Shown piece by piece: positions 18,572 to 28,458 of a DNA stretch of 64,000 nt; the first letter of the stretch is position 1; each line of letters begins with the position of its first letter. Both the position numbers and the translations under genes were made by a program. The notes under the pieces are model-generated. The model searched no databases, was not told the DNA's origin, and saw only the letters and a list, made by a program, of their open reading frames with translations. Source of the stretch: UBA5109 sp965661005. GTDB taxonomy: Bacteria; Pseudomonadota; Gammaproteobacteria; Pseudomonadales; Pseudohongiellaceae. The DNA is taken from NCBI GenBank assembly GCA_965661005.1, contig CBFICB010000002.1, positions 248,001 to 312,000 on the forward strand. Direction: 5' to 3'.

Positions 18572-19683
18572 TGCTCATACCTCTTGGTGAGAGTTAGGTT
18601 TAAGGTATCAGCATCCGTACTAAGCTGTTTTTCATACTGCTCAAAATTCCACTGTTCGACAGTATTTTCAACTGATCGAGGCAGGATTAATTCAAGCTTA
18701 TCATCTCTTACATTGAGGCTTTGCAGGTCACAGTTACAAGCGGATAGCGCATTATCCAGTATAGTAAGAGCTGACATCGCCTCACTTTGCAAACTTTCAC
18801 GCTGCTTGAAACGGTTTGAAATATAATTCTCAAGGGTTGTCCTGATATCACCAGAGCGTATAGTTAACCCTGGAAATAAACTATAAAAAGCAGAACGATT
18901 TTCCTCGCCTAATAAAGCAATTTCATCTTCCAAACGACTATTGTCAACATGCAGATAGGTAAAACCTAGGACCAGCGCGAGTACAAACAGTGCGGCTGTT
19001 TTCAACCATGGCATTAATTGGTTAGAGCTTAGCGCAAGAGCAAACGCGCCACTAAGCAAGTTGGCATTTTCAGGAAAATTGTTTACCTGCCAGTCAATAC
19101 TTTCATGCTGTGATTCAATGATGTATTCGTTATTATTTCGAAATTGCTCAGGCAGTTCAGACTCTGACATGTTCAATGACAATTTCAATAAGCCGTGTGC
19201 AGACTTACCTTTTGAGTCTTCTGATTTTTTTAATAACTCGGTTATCATGCGCCATGCCAAACTTGGCGGCGCTGAAAAGCCTTCAAACTCGCCATAGCGA
19301 ACAAGAATATTTCCTGAATTTTGGCCAATACTTAACAAGCCGGAAGACCAGGGCAAGGCTAAAAAATCTGGAACAAGTTTATAGTTAAGCAAGCCTCGCT
19401 CTTCTACAGTATTTTTCCAATCCTGTATTTGAGCTTTAGCCGCAACCAAAACATGCAAGGTGTCACCATTTTTACCTGCAATTGTAAAATGCAGATCTTC
19501 AGGAGCTTGTAATAACTTCTCTTCAAGTATCCAGGGCAGCAAGTCCGGCCACTTCCTTCTGGGGGCCTTTGGTACGTCGACCTGATGTACCACCAGCAGA
19601 TTTGCTGGTACCCAAATACAAGGCTCATTCGCCTTGAGTAAGCCATCTGGAAATCTAGCTATATCATTAATATGACTATTCAT
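18568..19683 (-). CDS. gspL: Type II secretion system protein GspL
   Basis: GspL is the inner-membrane partner that recruits the ATPase GspE. The 371-residue product has a cytoplasmic actin-like N-terminal domain with KAPRRKWPDLLPWILEEKLL, a single membrane helix at about 225-245 (TAALFVLALVLGFTYL) and a periplasmic ferredoxin-like domain. It overlaps gspM by four bases and abuts gspK by one base. Confidence 0.9.
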   Translation of the reverse strand: MNSHINDIARFPDGLLKANEPCIWVPANLLVVHQVDVPKAPRRKWPDLLPWILEEKLLQAPEDLHFTIAGKNGDTLHVLVAAKAQIQDWKNTVEERGLLNYKLVPDFLALPWSSGLLSIGQNSGNILVRYGEFEGFSAPPSLAWRMITELLKKSEDSKGKSAHGLLKLSLNMSESELPEQFRNNNEYIIESQHESIDWQVNNFPENANLLSGAFALALSSNQLMPWLKTAALFVLALVLGFTYLHVDNSRLEDEIALLGEENRSAFYSLFPGLTIRSGDIRTTLENYISNRFKQRESLQSEAMSALTILDNALSACNCDLQSLNVRDDKLELILPRSVENTVEQWNFEQYEKQLSTDADTLNLTLTKRYEQ

Positions 19684-20750
19684 TAACTGGATTCCAGGTT
19701 TTCACAAAAACCAGAGTTCACTGCAGCAGCGTTGTCCTGATTTCCATCAAGACGTTCAAGAATAGCTGGCACCATTGTTATTGTTCTGGCTATCACTACT
19801 GGTTCATTCCGATCATAACGCCCTAAAATGCTATCAACTCTTAATTGCGAATCGCCAAGGATAACTTCTAATTGCAGCTGGAAATAGTCTGTAGTGATCC
19901 CCACAAACTCCCTAGGCCAAAGCTCAAGAACTTCCTGCCTGTCCATATCCAGTACAGTACTTAAACCATCATATAAATCATCAAGACGATAGAAAGGTCT
20001 CTGTCTTAAAACATAATCTGCAAAGGCCCGAGGAAACTCCCCTCCCATTGCCAATAAAATCTGTTCTGGCGCGGTATTAATATTGATGCTGGTTGCTCTG
20101 GGTAATGCTGATATCCATGGCTTCAGTAAACCAACAGAAGCTGGACCATAACCACGCATAACAGCTAATTCGTTAACATCGCTTAAAGCAGAGTTAGCGA
20201 CCATTACCAACTCCCGATTAGATTCATAATTTTGTTGCTCAGCTCCCCATTCACTGACAGGGTCATTATCAGTATCCACCCAATCAATAATTGTTGCGAC
20301 AGATGCTTCATTAAACGGCAATTTACTGGCTCGCAACAATGCTAACCAAACTCTAACCAGTCCATTCGCTTCATTTTGTATTTCAGCCTCGAGCTTTTCG
20401 CCATCATAAGAAGCAAAAGAACTTATATTTACCCTGGCTTGCAAATCTTGCAGACAGCCTCTCAGAAAGCCGCCTTCAACCGGTAAAACCGGTACAGCAA
20501 GCGCCCAGTTTTCTTCCAGATTATCTACATCCCTATCGTCCTGACCTGAAGACAATAACTGTTTTGCCCAGCTCTCAGCACTCAAGGCAAGTAAAAGTGC
20601 TTGATCTCCATGAAGGCTTTTGGTCAATCTGGCGACATCAAGTTGATGAGAATAAAAAATATTTCCCATAGTCAAAACAATAGCCAGCATAAAAATTATC
20701 GCTGCCAGTAAAGCAACGCCACCTTGTTTTTGCTTGTATAGCTTAGCCAT
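19683..20750 (-). CDS. gspK: Type II secretion system minor pseudopilin GspK
   Basis: GspK caps the pseudopilus tip with GspI and GspJ. The 355-residue product has a short basic leader, a prepilin cleavage region KQGGVALLAAIIFMLAIVLT, and the large alpha-helical insert typical of GspK, including NINTAPEQILLAMGG. It lacks the usual Glu at position 5 of the mature protein, as expected for GspK. It overlaps gspJ by eight bases. Confidence 0.92.
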   Translation of the reverse strand: MAKLYKQKQGGVALLAAIIFMLAIVLTMGNIFYSHQLDVARLTKSLHGDQALLLALSAESWAKQLLSSGQDDRDVDNLEENWALAVPVLPVEGGFLRGCLQDLQARVNISSFASYDGEKLEAEIQNEANGLVRVWLALLRASKLPFNEASVATIIDWVDTDNDPVSEWGAEQQNYESNRELVMVANSALSDVNELAVMRGYGPASVGLLKPWISALPRATSININTAPEQILLAMGGEFPRAFADYVLRQRPFYRLDDLYDGLSTVLDMDRQEVLELWPREFVGITTDYFQLQLEVILGDSQLRVDSILGRYDRNEPVVIARTITMVPAILERLDGNQDNAAAVNSGFCENLESS

Positions 20751-21360
20751 TATTTTGTATCCCCGGGAAAAGGCGGCTACTGACAGTACCGTCCTCCAGC
20801 ATGATACTTACCTCAACCATAAGAGGCAGACTCAAAATATTTTCTTCAAATTCAACATCAATCGCAGGCCAATCCAGCGAGTAATAACCTAATGCCGTCA
20901 AATTATTGAAATTAATATTATTCACCTTTTCCAGTAATACACGTTGCTGGCCATCCGAATCTCTCAGAGAAACAAATATCGGCCAGACTGTTCGAAGCAA
21001 GCGACCTTCATCATCGAGGCTGTATTGCACTCTGGTCAATCCCGTTGGATTTGATTCCAGCAAGGCCCCGCCACCTCTCGTAAAGCTCAGTAAAATATCA
21101 CTATTACTTGTCTGGTAAGCAGCTTCAATTCCACCAAAGCCATCTGCATAATGTCTTGCCCGCAGATGCAGCAGATCATTCGATATAATTTGCCAGGTTA
21201 GCTGTAATTGCTGCTCTTCAGCCAACGCTTCCCGGCTGCGTTGATTAGTATCGAGTACAGCTTCTATGGCCTGATAAGCCATGACTGACATTACCGCCAG
21301 GAGAAACAATGAAACCACTGTCTCTAATAAAGTAAATCCCTGTGCATTATGACTCTTCAT
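20743..21360 (-). CDS. gspJ: Type II secretion system minor pseudopilin GspJ
   Basis: This 205-residue pseudopilin has the prepilin peptidase motif AQGFTLLETVVSLFLLAVMS directly after a short leader, with Glu at mature position 5. The C-terminal part contains the typical RVQYSLDDEGRLLRTVWP stretch. It overlaps both gspI and gspK by a few bases. Confidence 0.92.
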   Translation of the reverse strand: MKSHNAQGFTLLETVVSLFLLAVMSVMAYQAIEAVLDTNQRSREALAEEQQLQLTWQIISNDLLHLRARHYADGFGGIEAAYQTSNSDILLSFTRGGGALLESNPTGLTRVQYSLDDEGRLLRTVWPIFVSLRDSDGQQRVLLEKVNNINFNNLTALGYYSLDWPAIDVEFEENILSLPLMVEVSIMLEDGTVSSRLFPGIQNNG

Positions 21361-21803
21361 GGGCTCTCACCACTTGAAACCGCGGCTCCACTTTGCCCAG
21401 TTGGCGCATTTAAAATATACATGGTAAGACTGCTTACTAAACCATTTTCTGTATCATTTCCGACAGTCGATTTAGCACGGCTTTGATACCTGAATAAGTC
21501 TTTGCCCATAGCAGGAGCGATTTGCATTTGCCACTCCCAATTTTGTCCGCCCTGTTCTTCACTGCCATTAAGTTCAACATTGCTGCTTTCAGTCACAGAT
21601 ATCCAACCTTGGGTTTTTTGATAATTATCCAGCAACTGGTTCCATGCAACCTGATTAGAGTAAAACCGTTCTCTCATCATTAGACGCTCATCAGCATATT
21701 GAGAAACCAAAAAAAGCACACTTCCTAAAACCCAGGATAAAATTGTTAAAGCAATAACGACTTCTATTAGCGTGAAGCCTTGACTCTTATAGTTTTTTTG
21801 CAT
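21357..21803 (-). CDS. gspI: Type II secretion system minor pseudopilin GspI
   Basis: This 148-residue product carries the prepilin motif SQGFTLIEVVIALTILSWVL, Glu at mature position 5, and a short globular domain with NQVAWNQLLDNYQ. Size, motif and its position between gspH and gspJ support GspI. It starts on the last base of gspH and overlaps gspJ by four bases. Confidence 0.9.
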   Translation of the reverse strand: MQKNYKSQGFTLIEVVIALTILSWVLGSVLFLVSQYADERLMMRERFYSNQVAWNQLLDNYQKTQGWISVTESSNVELNGSEEQGGQNWEWQMQIAPAMGKDLFRYQSRAKSTVGNDTENGLVSSLTMYILNAPTGQSGAAVSSGESP

Positions 21804-22327
21804 TAAAGGCTACGCTCAGTGACAAGATTTATCCCATCATCTTCAAGGTGATAAATAAATACGGGAGAAAAGTTTTCAAACACCAAACTTAAATCATTAT
21901 CCGGTTCAATATAACCATCAGGCAGCATGATGATATCTGGTAATAAAGTTTCACTGTCATTACTACCATTAGTCTTACGATTAAGCATCCTGGCTTCAGT
22001 TTGATTGCTTTCAATCAAAGACAGACTGACATCATCGTTAAAATAAAATGCTTCCGGCTGACTAACCCGATACCAAGCATAATTATAAAAAACTGTAGCC
22101 TGGAATCCAGCCTCAACAGGAGAAATGCCATAAGCAGTACCTTCCAGCATGGCAAGATCAGAAAGCTCTTCCAGCCACACCAAAAAATCTTCTGCCTGGC
22201 TGGAATAACGTCGATCACTCGCTTGATTTAAAGCAAAAAAACTTAACCCTGCCATGATGGCAATAATAAATACCACCACCATTATTTCGATTAGGGTAAA
22301 TCCATTTTGTTTTGTTTTAAAAAGCAC
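21803..22327 (-). CDS. gspH: Type II secretion system minor pseudopilin GspH
   Basis: This 174-residue product has prepilin motif QNGFTLIEIMVVVFIIAIMA and a globular domain with WLEELSDLAMLEGTAYGIS, typical of GspH. Translation is coupled to gspI by a one-base overlap. It lies 11 bases after the major pseudopilin gene gspG. Confidence 0.9.
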   Translation of the reverse strand: MLFKTKQNGFTLIEIMVVVFIIAIMAGLSFFALNQASDRRYSSQAEDFLVWLEELSDLAMLEGTAYGISPVEAGFQATVFYNYAWYRVSQPEAFYFNDDVSLSLIESNQTEARMLNRKTNGSNDSETLLPDIIMLPDGYIEPDNDLSLVFENFSPVFIYHLEDDGINLVTERSL

Positions 22328-22338
22328 GTTTTATATTC

Positions 22339-22770
22339 CTACTGAATATTCCAATTACCCCAATCTTGGTCGGCGCCTTCACCATTTTCTTGTTGATCCG
22401 CACCCAGTGTGAATACATCAAAATCTCTTTCATGAGTGCTTGGATATCTATATCGATAAGCTTGGCCCCATGGGTCTATCGGCATGGTATCCAGATAAGG
22501 TCCATTCCATCTATCTTCTGCACCAGAGGGTGCACTGACTAAAGCATCAAGACCTTGGCCTTGAGTCGGATATCGATAATTATCCAGTCGATAAAATTTA
22601 AGCGCGCTTTCTATGGCTCGAATATCCTGAGCCACCCTGGTCTCTTCGGCTTGTTGTACTTTATTAAACAGGGTCGGCCCAATCATCGCTCCTAACAAAG
22701 CAATAACAGCAACTACTACCATTATCTCAATCAGCGTAAACCCTTTTTGTTTTATCTGTATGTTTCTCAT
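22339..22770 (-). CDS. gspG: Type II secretion system major pseudopilin GspG
   Basis: GspG is the main subunit of the periplasmic pseudopilus. The product has motif QKGFTLIEIMVVVAVIALLG and the conserved FYRLDNYRYPTQGQGLDALV and GPYLDTMPIDPWGQAYRYR segments, ending with the calcium-loop region GADQQENGEGADQDWGNW. The ATG at 22770 has GGAGG six bases upstream, so I prefer it to the start four codons earlier, which lies inside that ribosome binding site. Confidence 0.96.
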   Translation of the reverse strand: MRNIQIKQKGFTLIEIMVVVAVIALLGAMIGPTLFNKVQQAEETRVAQDIRAIESALKFYRLDNYRYPTQGQGLDALVSAPSGAEDRWNGPYLDTMPIDPWGQAYRYRYPSTHERDFDVFTLGADQQENGEGADQDWGNWNIQ

Positions 22771-22782
22771 TATTGCCTCCAA

Positions 22783-23997
22783 CTAAATCATATTATTCAT
22801 ATCCATGATCGGCAGCATAACGGCTGCAACAATCGATAGAATGATCATTCCCATAATTACAATTAAAATGGGATTAAATATTTTCAAAAAGACTTCTACA
22901 GCATTTTTTAAACGTAAAGAATAATAATCAGCAACTCTCAATAACATTTGGTCAAGCTGGCTAGATGCTTCTCCACTGCCTACCATATGATTTAAAAAAC
23001 CACTGCCCAACTCATTTTCTGTGAGCGCTTTTTGCAAACTGCTTCCCTGGCGCATACTTTCAGTTACGGCTTCCATTTTTTTTTGCAGATACAAATTACT
23101 CATCGTAGAAGAAGAGATTTTTAAAGCGGATAAGGCTGGTACTCCGCTATTTAATAATATCCCCAAACTACGTGACCAATCCGCAATATTGGACATTCGT
23201 AGCCATGAACCAATACCTGGCAGATCCAATAAAAAAGCATGCCATCGTGTTTTTCTTTGTGGATTTTTCAAAGCCTGTTTTGCAAATATAAAAGCCGCGA
23301 TGATTAAAAGAAAAATAAACAATCCATAATTCTGCGTAAAATCACTTAGTCCAATAATGACCTTGGTAATAAATGGCAATTCTCTGTTGGATGAGGCAAA
23401 GACCACTGTAATTTTTGGAACCACCCACAACATCATAATTGTTACTACTACTATGGATGTAGCAATTAAAGTCATTGGATAAATCAAGGCACGTGACACG
23501 GTCTTACGGTTTTCCATATTGGTTTCAATTTCATCAGCCATGCGCAAGAGGATTTCATGTAAATGTCCACTTTCTTCACCAACGCCAACACCCGCAATGA
23601 CACTCTCCGGAATCTTATATGGACAACGTTTTAAGGCTTCAGAAAAACTTCTGCCTTCAACAATTTCACTGCGCCAGCTCTGCATAATCCTTGATTGCTT
23701 AACTGTTTCTGCTTGTTCTATTGTCATTTTCATGGCTTCTTCAATCGGTAGACCCGACTGAATTAGAATTGCCAGTTGTCGTAACAATAAAGATAAATCA
23801 AAAGTACCCAGCCTGTTATTCTTCTGACGAACACTATTGCCCAGATTTTTATCTGACAAGCTGATTTCACTAATATCCAGTGGCAGTAACTTTCGGTCTT
23901 TCAGTAAACGTCTGGCTTGTCGATCTGAGTCAGCTTCAATTATGCCGCTTACCTGCTTGCCGAGCGTGTTATATGCTGAGTAATCAAATGCTGGCAT
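22783..23997 (-). CDS. gspF: Type II secretion system inner-membrane protein GspF
   Basis: GspF is the polytopic platform protein. The 404-residue product begins MPAFDYSAYNTLGKQVSGII. It has two tandem T2SSF domains (about 68-190 and 270-390), with LLRQLAILIQSGLPIEEAM and SLGILLNSGVPALSALKIS as the paired signatures, and three membrane segments. It lies between gspE and gspG with very small gaps. Confidence 0.95.
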   Translation of the reverse strand: MPAFDYSAYNTLGKQVSGIIEADSDRQARRLLKDRKLLPLDISEISLSDKNLGNSVRQKNNRLGTFDLSLLLRQLAILIQSGLPIEEAMKMTIEQAETVKQSRIMQSWRSEIVEGRSFSEALKRCPYKIPESVIAGVGVGEESGHLHEILLRMADEIETNMENRKTVSRALIYPMTLIATSIVVVTIMMLWVVPKITVVFASSNRELPFITKVIIGLSDFTQNYGLFIFLLIIAAFIFAKQALKNPQRKTRWHAFLLDLPGIGSWLRMSNIADWSRSLGILLNSGVPALSALKISSSTMSNLYLQKKMEAVTESMRQGSSLQKALTENELGSGFLNHMVGSGEASSQLDQMLLRVADYYSLRLKNAVEVFLKIFNPILIVIMGMIILSIVAAVMLPIMDMNNMI

Positions 23998-24005
23998 AAC
24001 AATTC

Positions 24006-25475
24006 CTAAAGAGAGGTTACTCTCAACACTTCTTCAATAGTCGTTGTCCCAAGCCTGACTTGCTCAAAACCAGCCTCCCTGATACTTGGTGTTTTTTTAC
24101 GAACAGCCTCTTCCAAAGCAAGTTCACCGGCATCTTCATGTATCAAAGTCTGTAATTCTGAGTCAATAATGACCAACTCAAATAAGGCCTGACGACCATG
24201 AAAACCAGTATTATTACAATGCTCACAACCAACCGCTGTAAAAAGGCGAGAGCCTTCATTCACTCCAAGCAACTTGCTTTGAAACTCATCAGCATGATTT
24301 TCTTGTCGGCAATGTTCACAGAGCTTTCGTACCAGGCGCTGTGCAACAATTCCTCTTATTGTTGAAGCCAATAAAAAGCTATCAACACCTATATCCTGCA
24401 AACGCATGATTGCTCCAGAAGCCGTATTGGTATGCAAAGTTGATAACACGAGATGCCCCGTTAAACTGGCTTGAGTCGCTATTTCTGCTGTCTCACCATC
24501 ACGAATCTCACCAATCAAAATAACATCGGGATCTTGCCTTAAAATGGCTCGCAACCCTTTGGCAAAAGTCATACCGGCTCGCATATTTATCTGGGTTTGA
24601 CTGATTCCGGGTAAATCATATTCAACTGGATCTTCGACCGTCATGATGTTTCTCTCCTCGCGATTCATCTGCTGGAGTGCTGCATAAAGTGTTGTCGTCT
24701 TTCCTGAACCGGTGGGACCTGTAACCAAAATAATTCCATGTGGACGATGAATAAGCTCTTCTAATCTGGCTTTAATCTCAGCTGGCATACCCAGATCATC
24801 GGTTTGCATCTTGCCTGCGTCTTTATCCAGCAAGCGCATTACCACACGCTCACCGTAGCTTGAAGGCATAGTAGAAATACGCAAATCAATACTTCTTCCT
24901 CCAAGCTTAACGGCCATACGACCATCCTGGGGCAATCGTTTTTCGGCAATATCCAGACGCGACATCACTTTAATACGAGAGATCAGCAATGGCGCTATTT
25001 GTACTGAAGGGCTCAACACTGTTCGTAGAACACCATCCAGTCGAAATCTGACAACAGCTTGCTTTTCATAGGGCTCAATATGAATATCTGAGGCTTCTTC
25101 TTTCAGTGCCTCCGCTAATATCGAATTAAGAAGGCGTATAATCGGAGCATCATTTTCTGAATCGAGCAAATCAGCAGAATCTTCAAGTGCAGCTGCAGCC
25201 TCTTCCAGATCAACAAAATCCTTAATTCCAGCCATTACGGTTTCTGAGGATGATTGTTGATTTTGATAAAGGCTCGCTAAAAGTTGATCAAACTCCTCAT
25301 TATCAACTTCTTTCAGTGATAAATTAGCATCGTTGCAACGCACACATTCTGAAAGAACCCAGTTTTCAGGGGTCTGAGTGTGTATAAGCTCTGCCGAATC
25401 CGGTCTAAGCAACACGCGATTTACACGGGCAAACTCATAAGGCAGCAGAGTCAAAGATTTGGGACTATTATGCAT
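24006..25475 (-). CDS. gspE: Type II secretion system ATPase GspE
   Basis: GspE is the cytoplasmic ATPase that drives pseudopilus assembly. It has Walker A GPTGSGKTTTLYAAL, the Asp box, the Walker B region DPDVILIGEIRDGETAEIA, the His box LTGHLVLSTLHTN, and a four-cysteine zinc site (CEHCR and CEHCN). I chose the ATG at 25475, giving about 489 residues and MHNSPKSLTLLPYEFARVN; the frame could start 25 codons earlier, but those codons do not resemble the family. It is the first gene of the operon E-F-G-H-I-J-K-L-M-C-D. No gspN or prepilin peptidase gene lies here. Confidence 0.94.
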   Translation of the reverse strand: MHNSPKSLTLLPYEFARVNRVLLRPDSAELIHTQTPENWVLSECVRCNDANLSLKEVDNEEFDQLLASLYQNQQSSSETVMAGIKDFVDLEEAAAALEDSADLLDSENDAPIIRLLNSILAEALKEEASDIHIEPYEKQAVVRFRLDGVLRTVLSPSVQIAPLLISRIKVMSRLDIAEKRLPQDGRMAVKLGGRSIDLRISTMPSSYGERVVMRLLDKDAGKMQTDDLGMPAEIKARLEELIHRPHGIILVTGPTGSGKTTTLYAALQQMNREERNIMTVEDPVEYDLPGISQTQINMRAGMTFAKGLRAILRQDPDVILIGEIRDGETAEIATQASLTGHLVLSTLHTNTASGAIMRLQDIGVDSFLLASTIRGIVAQRLVRKLCEHCRQENHADEFQSKLLGVNEGSRLFTAVGCEHCNNTGFHGRQALFELVIIDSELQTLIHEDAGELALEEAVRKKTPSIREAGFEQVRLGTTTIEEVLRVTSL

Positions 25476-25610
25476 CAGGGGATTATATAACGCTTTATCT
25501 TGCCTATGGGTTATTGAGTTACAGTTTACTGCTAACCAGAGAAACATCAATGGTTCTAATTAGCACAATACCTAGCCTGTTAAGCTAGGGTTTAGGCAAA
25601 GGAAATAAAC

Positions 25611-25636
25611 AAAGACCCCGCAATTGCGGGGTCTTT
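25611..25636 (-). terminator. Terminator downstream of the TonB-dependent receptor gene
   Basis: AAAGACCCCGCAATTGCGGGGTCTTT is a perfect inverted repeat of eleven pairs with a four-base loop, flanked by A/T runs on both sides. It closes the receptor transcript and separates it from gspE. Confidence 0.88.
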
Positions 25637-25662
25637 ATATTTTGGCGCTAACTAACTAGAGC

Positions 25663-28353
25663 TTAATAACGCCATCGTAAATCCACTCTAAGGGTAGAAC
25701 CAACTTTCTGATTAAACACCTCTACTCCTTGTCTTTCCACGGTTACTTCTTCATTCAAGATGTTTTGAGCTCTAAAACGCAAAATCCAGTTATCAGTAGG
25801 ATAAAAGAAATAGCTTATATCCATGGAATTAAATGGCTGCTCAAAAGCATCCGGTGCACCATTTCGGCCAGCGTAGAATAGTCGTTCACCATTAACGTTA
25901 TAGACCAGGCTCGCGGAATGTCTTCCATTGTCAGAATCCCAGCCCAATTGTAGATTCATCGCATCAGAAGCACCTGCCAATTCACGAACAGGATTAGTCG
26001 GCGCATCCGCACCAGGGCCTGCCACTAACTCTGAATCAAGGAAGGTTAAATTACCTTGTAGAAAGAAGCCCTGAAAAACATCAGCCACATCCCATAAATC
26101 CTTGGTAAATTCAATTTCAAGACCTGTCACTTCTGCACTTTGTGCATTCTGAATCTCAGTCGCTACTGCTTCTTCAAAAGCTGCTGCCTCAAAAAAATCG
26201 ATTGGATTTGATAAGTCCTTATAGAACAGCGAAACTGTAAAGTTATCACCATTGTCAAAGAACCATTCGGCACGTGCATCATAGTTTTTCACAGTAGCGG
26301 GTATGACATTGGCATTACCGCTAACAATAGCGCCCGTAATTGGATCTAAATAACTTGAAGGCGTTATTTCGCGCAAATCCGGGCGTACTAATGTCTCACT
26401 GTAACCAAGACGGAACTGGAAAGTTTCGGCCCAGAAATAAGGACGCATATAGGTAACAGACAATGCAGGATAGTAATCATCGTCAGCGAATAAGGAGTCA
26501 CGAATCACTGTGGCATCACAACTAATTTGACAGCCCTCATACTCCAAAGGGTCCCATGGAATACCAAGCTGCTTATAATCTTCCCAGCGTAAACCGGCAG
26601 TCACACGCCAGGTTTCATTCCAGTTGTAATCTGCCTGACCATAGGCTGCAGAATTATCAACAACTGCCAGATAGCTTTCACCATTACTGCCTACCACGTC
26701 GAAGATAAAACCATTGGCGCTATCCTGGATATTACTATTAGATAAGACCTCTGATGTTAGTCCGTCCAGGCCTGCTGCAATAGTGGCATCAGGAGTTCCC
26801 ATCGCAAATTCAAGTTGGCGGTAGTCACGAACCTTGCGTGTATATTCATAGCCGCCACTTAACTCTAGTACAGAATTATCCAAATAAATTGGTAACTTTG
26901 CGCTGATACCTGAACTTTCCACCTGATCCTCAAGATCAGTAAAACGGAAGTTTGCCGTATTAGTTCCAGGTCTTAGGCTCTGCGACAAAAGGTTTCCAGC
27001 AGCATCTACAGCTGTCAGATAAGTCAGTCTGGATTCATTAGGAATACTGGTGTCCGCTGTCGAATCAGAAAAATACCAGTCAATTTGCAGGTCTGATAAC
27101 CATCTAAGACCCTGAAAATTTAATAAGTCTCGAGTTGTTTCACCTAAGCGATGAGACCCTCGAATCTGATTAACGATTAATTCTCGTTCTTCGTAGCGAG
27201 TACCATAACTCCTGAATCCGCCACCATTATCAAAGTCTCGACTTGAGGTATAAAAATCTCGAATAAAGGCATCATCATCAGTATTACGTAAAAGCAGAGA
27301 CGTGGTTTCTATTGTGTGTTCATCATACCAGGCTAATCCCAAGTTCAGATTTCCGGTCACATTAACATTCTGGGTCGTTTCATCCGTTTCACTAAACTGA
27401 TTAAAGGGTTCGCCAACAGTTCTATCGACTCTTTCTCGGCTTAATGTGTTTCTCCCGTAGGCACCTGCTGCCAAAAAACCCAATTCCAGACCATTGTCGA
27501 AGAAAAAGTTATTTCCTATATTGGCATCAAAATTTACATTTGGATCTTGTGATTTTTCAGTCACATCGACATTGCGATTAATGAGTAAAGCAAGTTCTCG
27601 GTTTACAGCCTGAGCACCTGAAAAAGGGGTAAAGGCTGAAGCCGGTTCATTTGAATTAATGACTGACAAGATATTGGAGGGGGATAGTGAACCACTATAT
27701 AGGTTCAAGGCATTTTCTAAAGTTGGCGAAAGACCACGAGTCCCATCATCCTTTCCAAGCCAGTCATCACCGCCACCATTATAGCCAAGACCATTGCCGC
27801 TCGATTCAGTGTTATAAAGGGTACCGATATTGAATGAGTATGCCAAACCGTCCGGTATGCTCGTGGTTCGTATATCAATTAAGCCACCACTGAATGAGGC
27901 CGGCATATCTGCTGCATACCCTTTTTGTACAGCAATTGACCGTACAATCTGAGTAGGAAAAATATCCAGAGGAATAACATTTCTGGTCAGGTCAGGAGAT
28001 GGAATTTGTGCACCGTTAAGCAAAGAGTTTGAGTAACGCTCTCCAAGTCCACGGACAAATACATATTTATCATCAATTAAGGTAACACCTGGTACTCGGC
28101 GTAAAGCCGTTGCAACATTAGAGTCACCTATACGAGTAATTGCAGTTGTATCGATAAAATCTGCAACAACGGCACTCTGTTCTCGCTCCATTACAATTTC
28201 ATCAGCAGAAGTTTGCAGCCTTCCCTGCACTACTATTTCCTCAATTGTAGTCGGAGCAACCTGCGCCTCCTGAGCCTGCAATTGATGACTTAGAACAGAA
28301 TTCAGCATGATAGCAGAGACTGTTAAGCTCAATAATTTTCTTTTCATTGCCAT
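25663..28353 (-). CDS. TonB-dependent outer-membrane receptor
   Basis: This 896-residue protein has a signal peptide ending SHQLQAQ, a TonB-box-like EEIVVQG at about residue 40, a plug domain with ATALRRVPGVTLIDDKYVFV and RGLGERYSNSLLNGAQIPSP, and a long beta-barrel ending in the aromatic-terminated VDLRWRY. It resembles the CarA/TonB-receptor class with an oligomer-like plug. It imports a substrate across the outer membrane using TonB energy; the substrate is not evident. It lies 105 bases after a lipoprotein gene on the same strand, downstream of Pho-box-like repeats and close to phoBR, so a phosphate-containing ligand is plausible. AAAAGG lies seven bases before the chosen ATG. Confidence 0.92.
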   Translation of the reverse strand: MAMKRKLLSLTVSAIMLNSVLSHQLQAQEAQVAPTTIEEIVVQGRLQTSADEIVMEREQSAVVADFIDTTAITRIGDSNVATALRRVPGVTLIDDKYVFVRGLGERYSNSLLNGAQIPSPDLTRNVIPLDIFPTQIVRSIAVQKGYAADMPASFSGGLIDIRTTSIPDGLAYSFNIGTLYNTESSGNGLGYNGGGDDWLGKDDGTRGLSPTLENALNLYSGSLSPSNILSVINSNEPASAFTPFSGAQAVNRELALLINRNVDVTEKSQDPNVNFDANIGNNFFFDNGLELGFLAAGAYGRNTLSRERVDRTVGEPFNQFSETDETTQNVNVTGNLNLGLAWYDEHTIETTSLLLRNTDDDAFIRDFYTSSRDFDNGGGFRSYGTRYEERELIVNQIRGSHRLGETTRDLLNFQGLRWLSDLQIDWYFSDSTADTSIPNESRLTYLTAVDAAGNLLSQSLRPGTNTANFRFTDLEDQVESSGISAKLPIYLDNSVLELSGGYEYTRKVRDYRQLEFAMGTPDATIAAGLDGLTSEVLSNSNIQDSANGFIFDVVGSNGESYLAVVDNSAAYGQADYNWNETWRVTAGLRWEDYKQLGIPWDPLEYEGCQISCDATVIRDSLFADDDYYPALSVTYMRPYFWAETFQFRLGYSETLVRPDLREITPSSYLDPITGAIVSGNANVIPATVKNYDARAEWFFDNGDNFTVSLFYKDLSNPIDFFEAAAFEEAVATEIQNAQSAEVTGLEIEFTKDLWDVADVFQGFFLQGNLTFLDSELVAGPGADAPTNPVRELAGASDAMNLQLGWDSDNGRHSASLVYNVNGERLFYAGRNGAPDAFEQPFNSMDISYFFYPTDNWILRFRAQNILNEEVTVERQGVEVFNQKVGSTLRVDLRWRY

Positions 28354-28458
28354 TGCGAAACCTTTTAACTGTTTGCTATAAACTTAGAAGAAAAGGGCGC
28401 TCTTAATAGAACCAAGAGCACCCTGAACATTCACTAAATATCTCAGGTTTAGGCTCTG

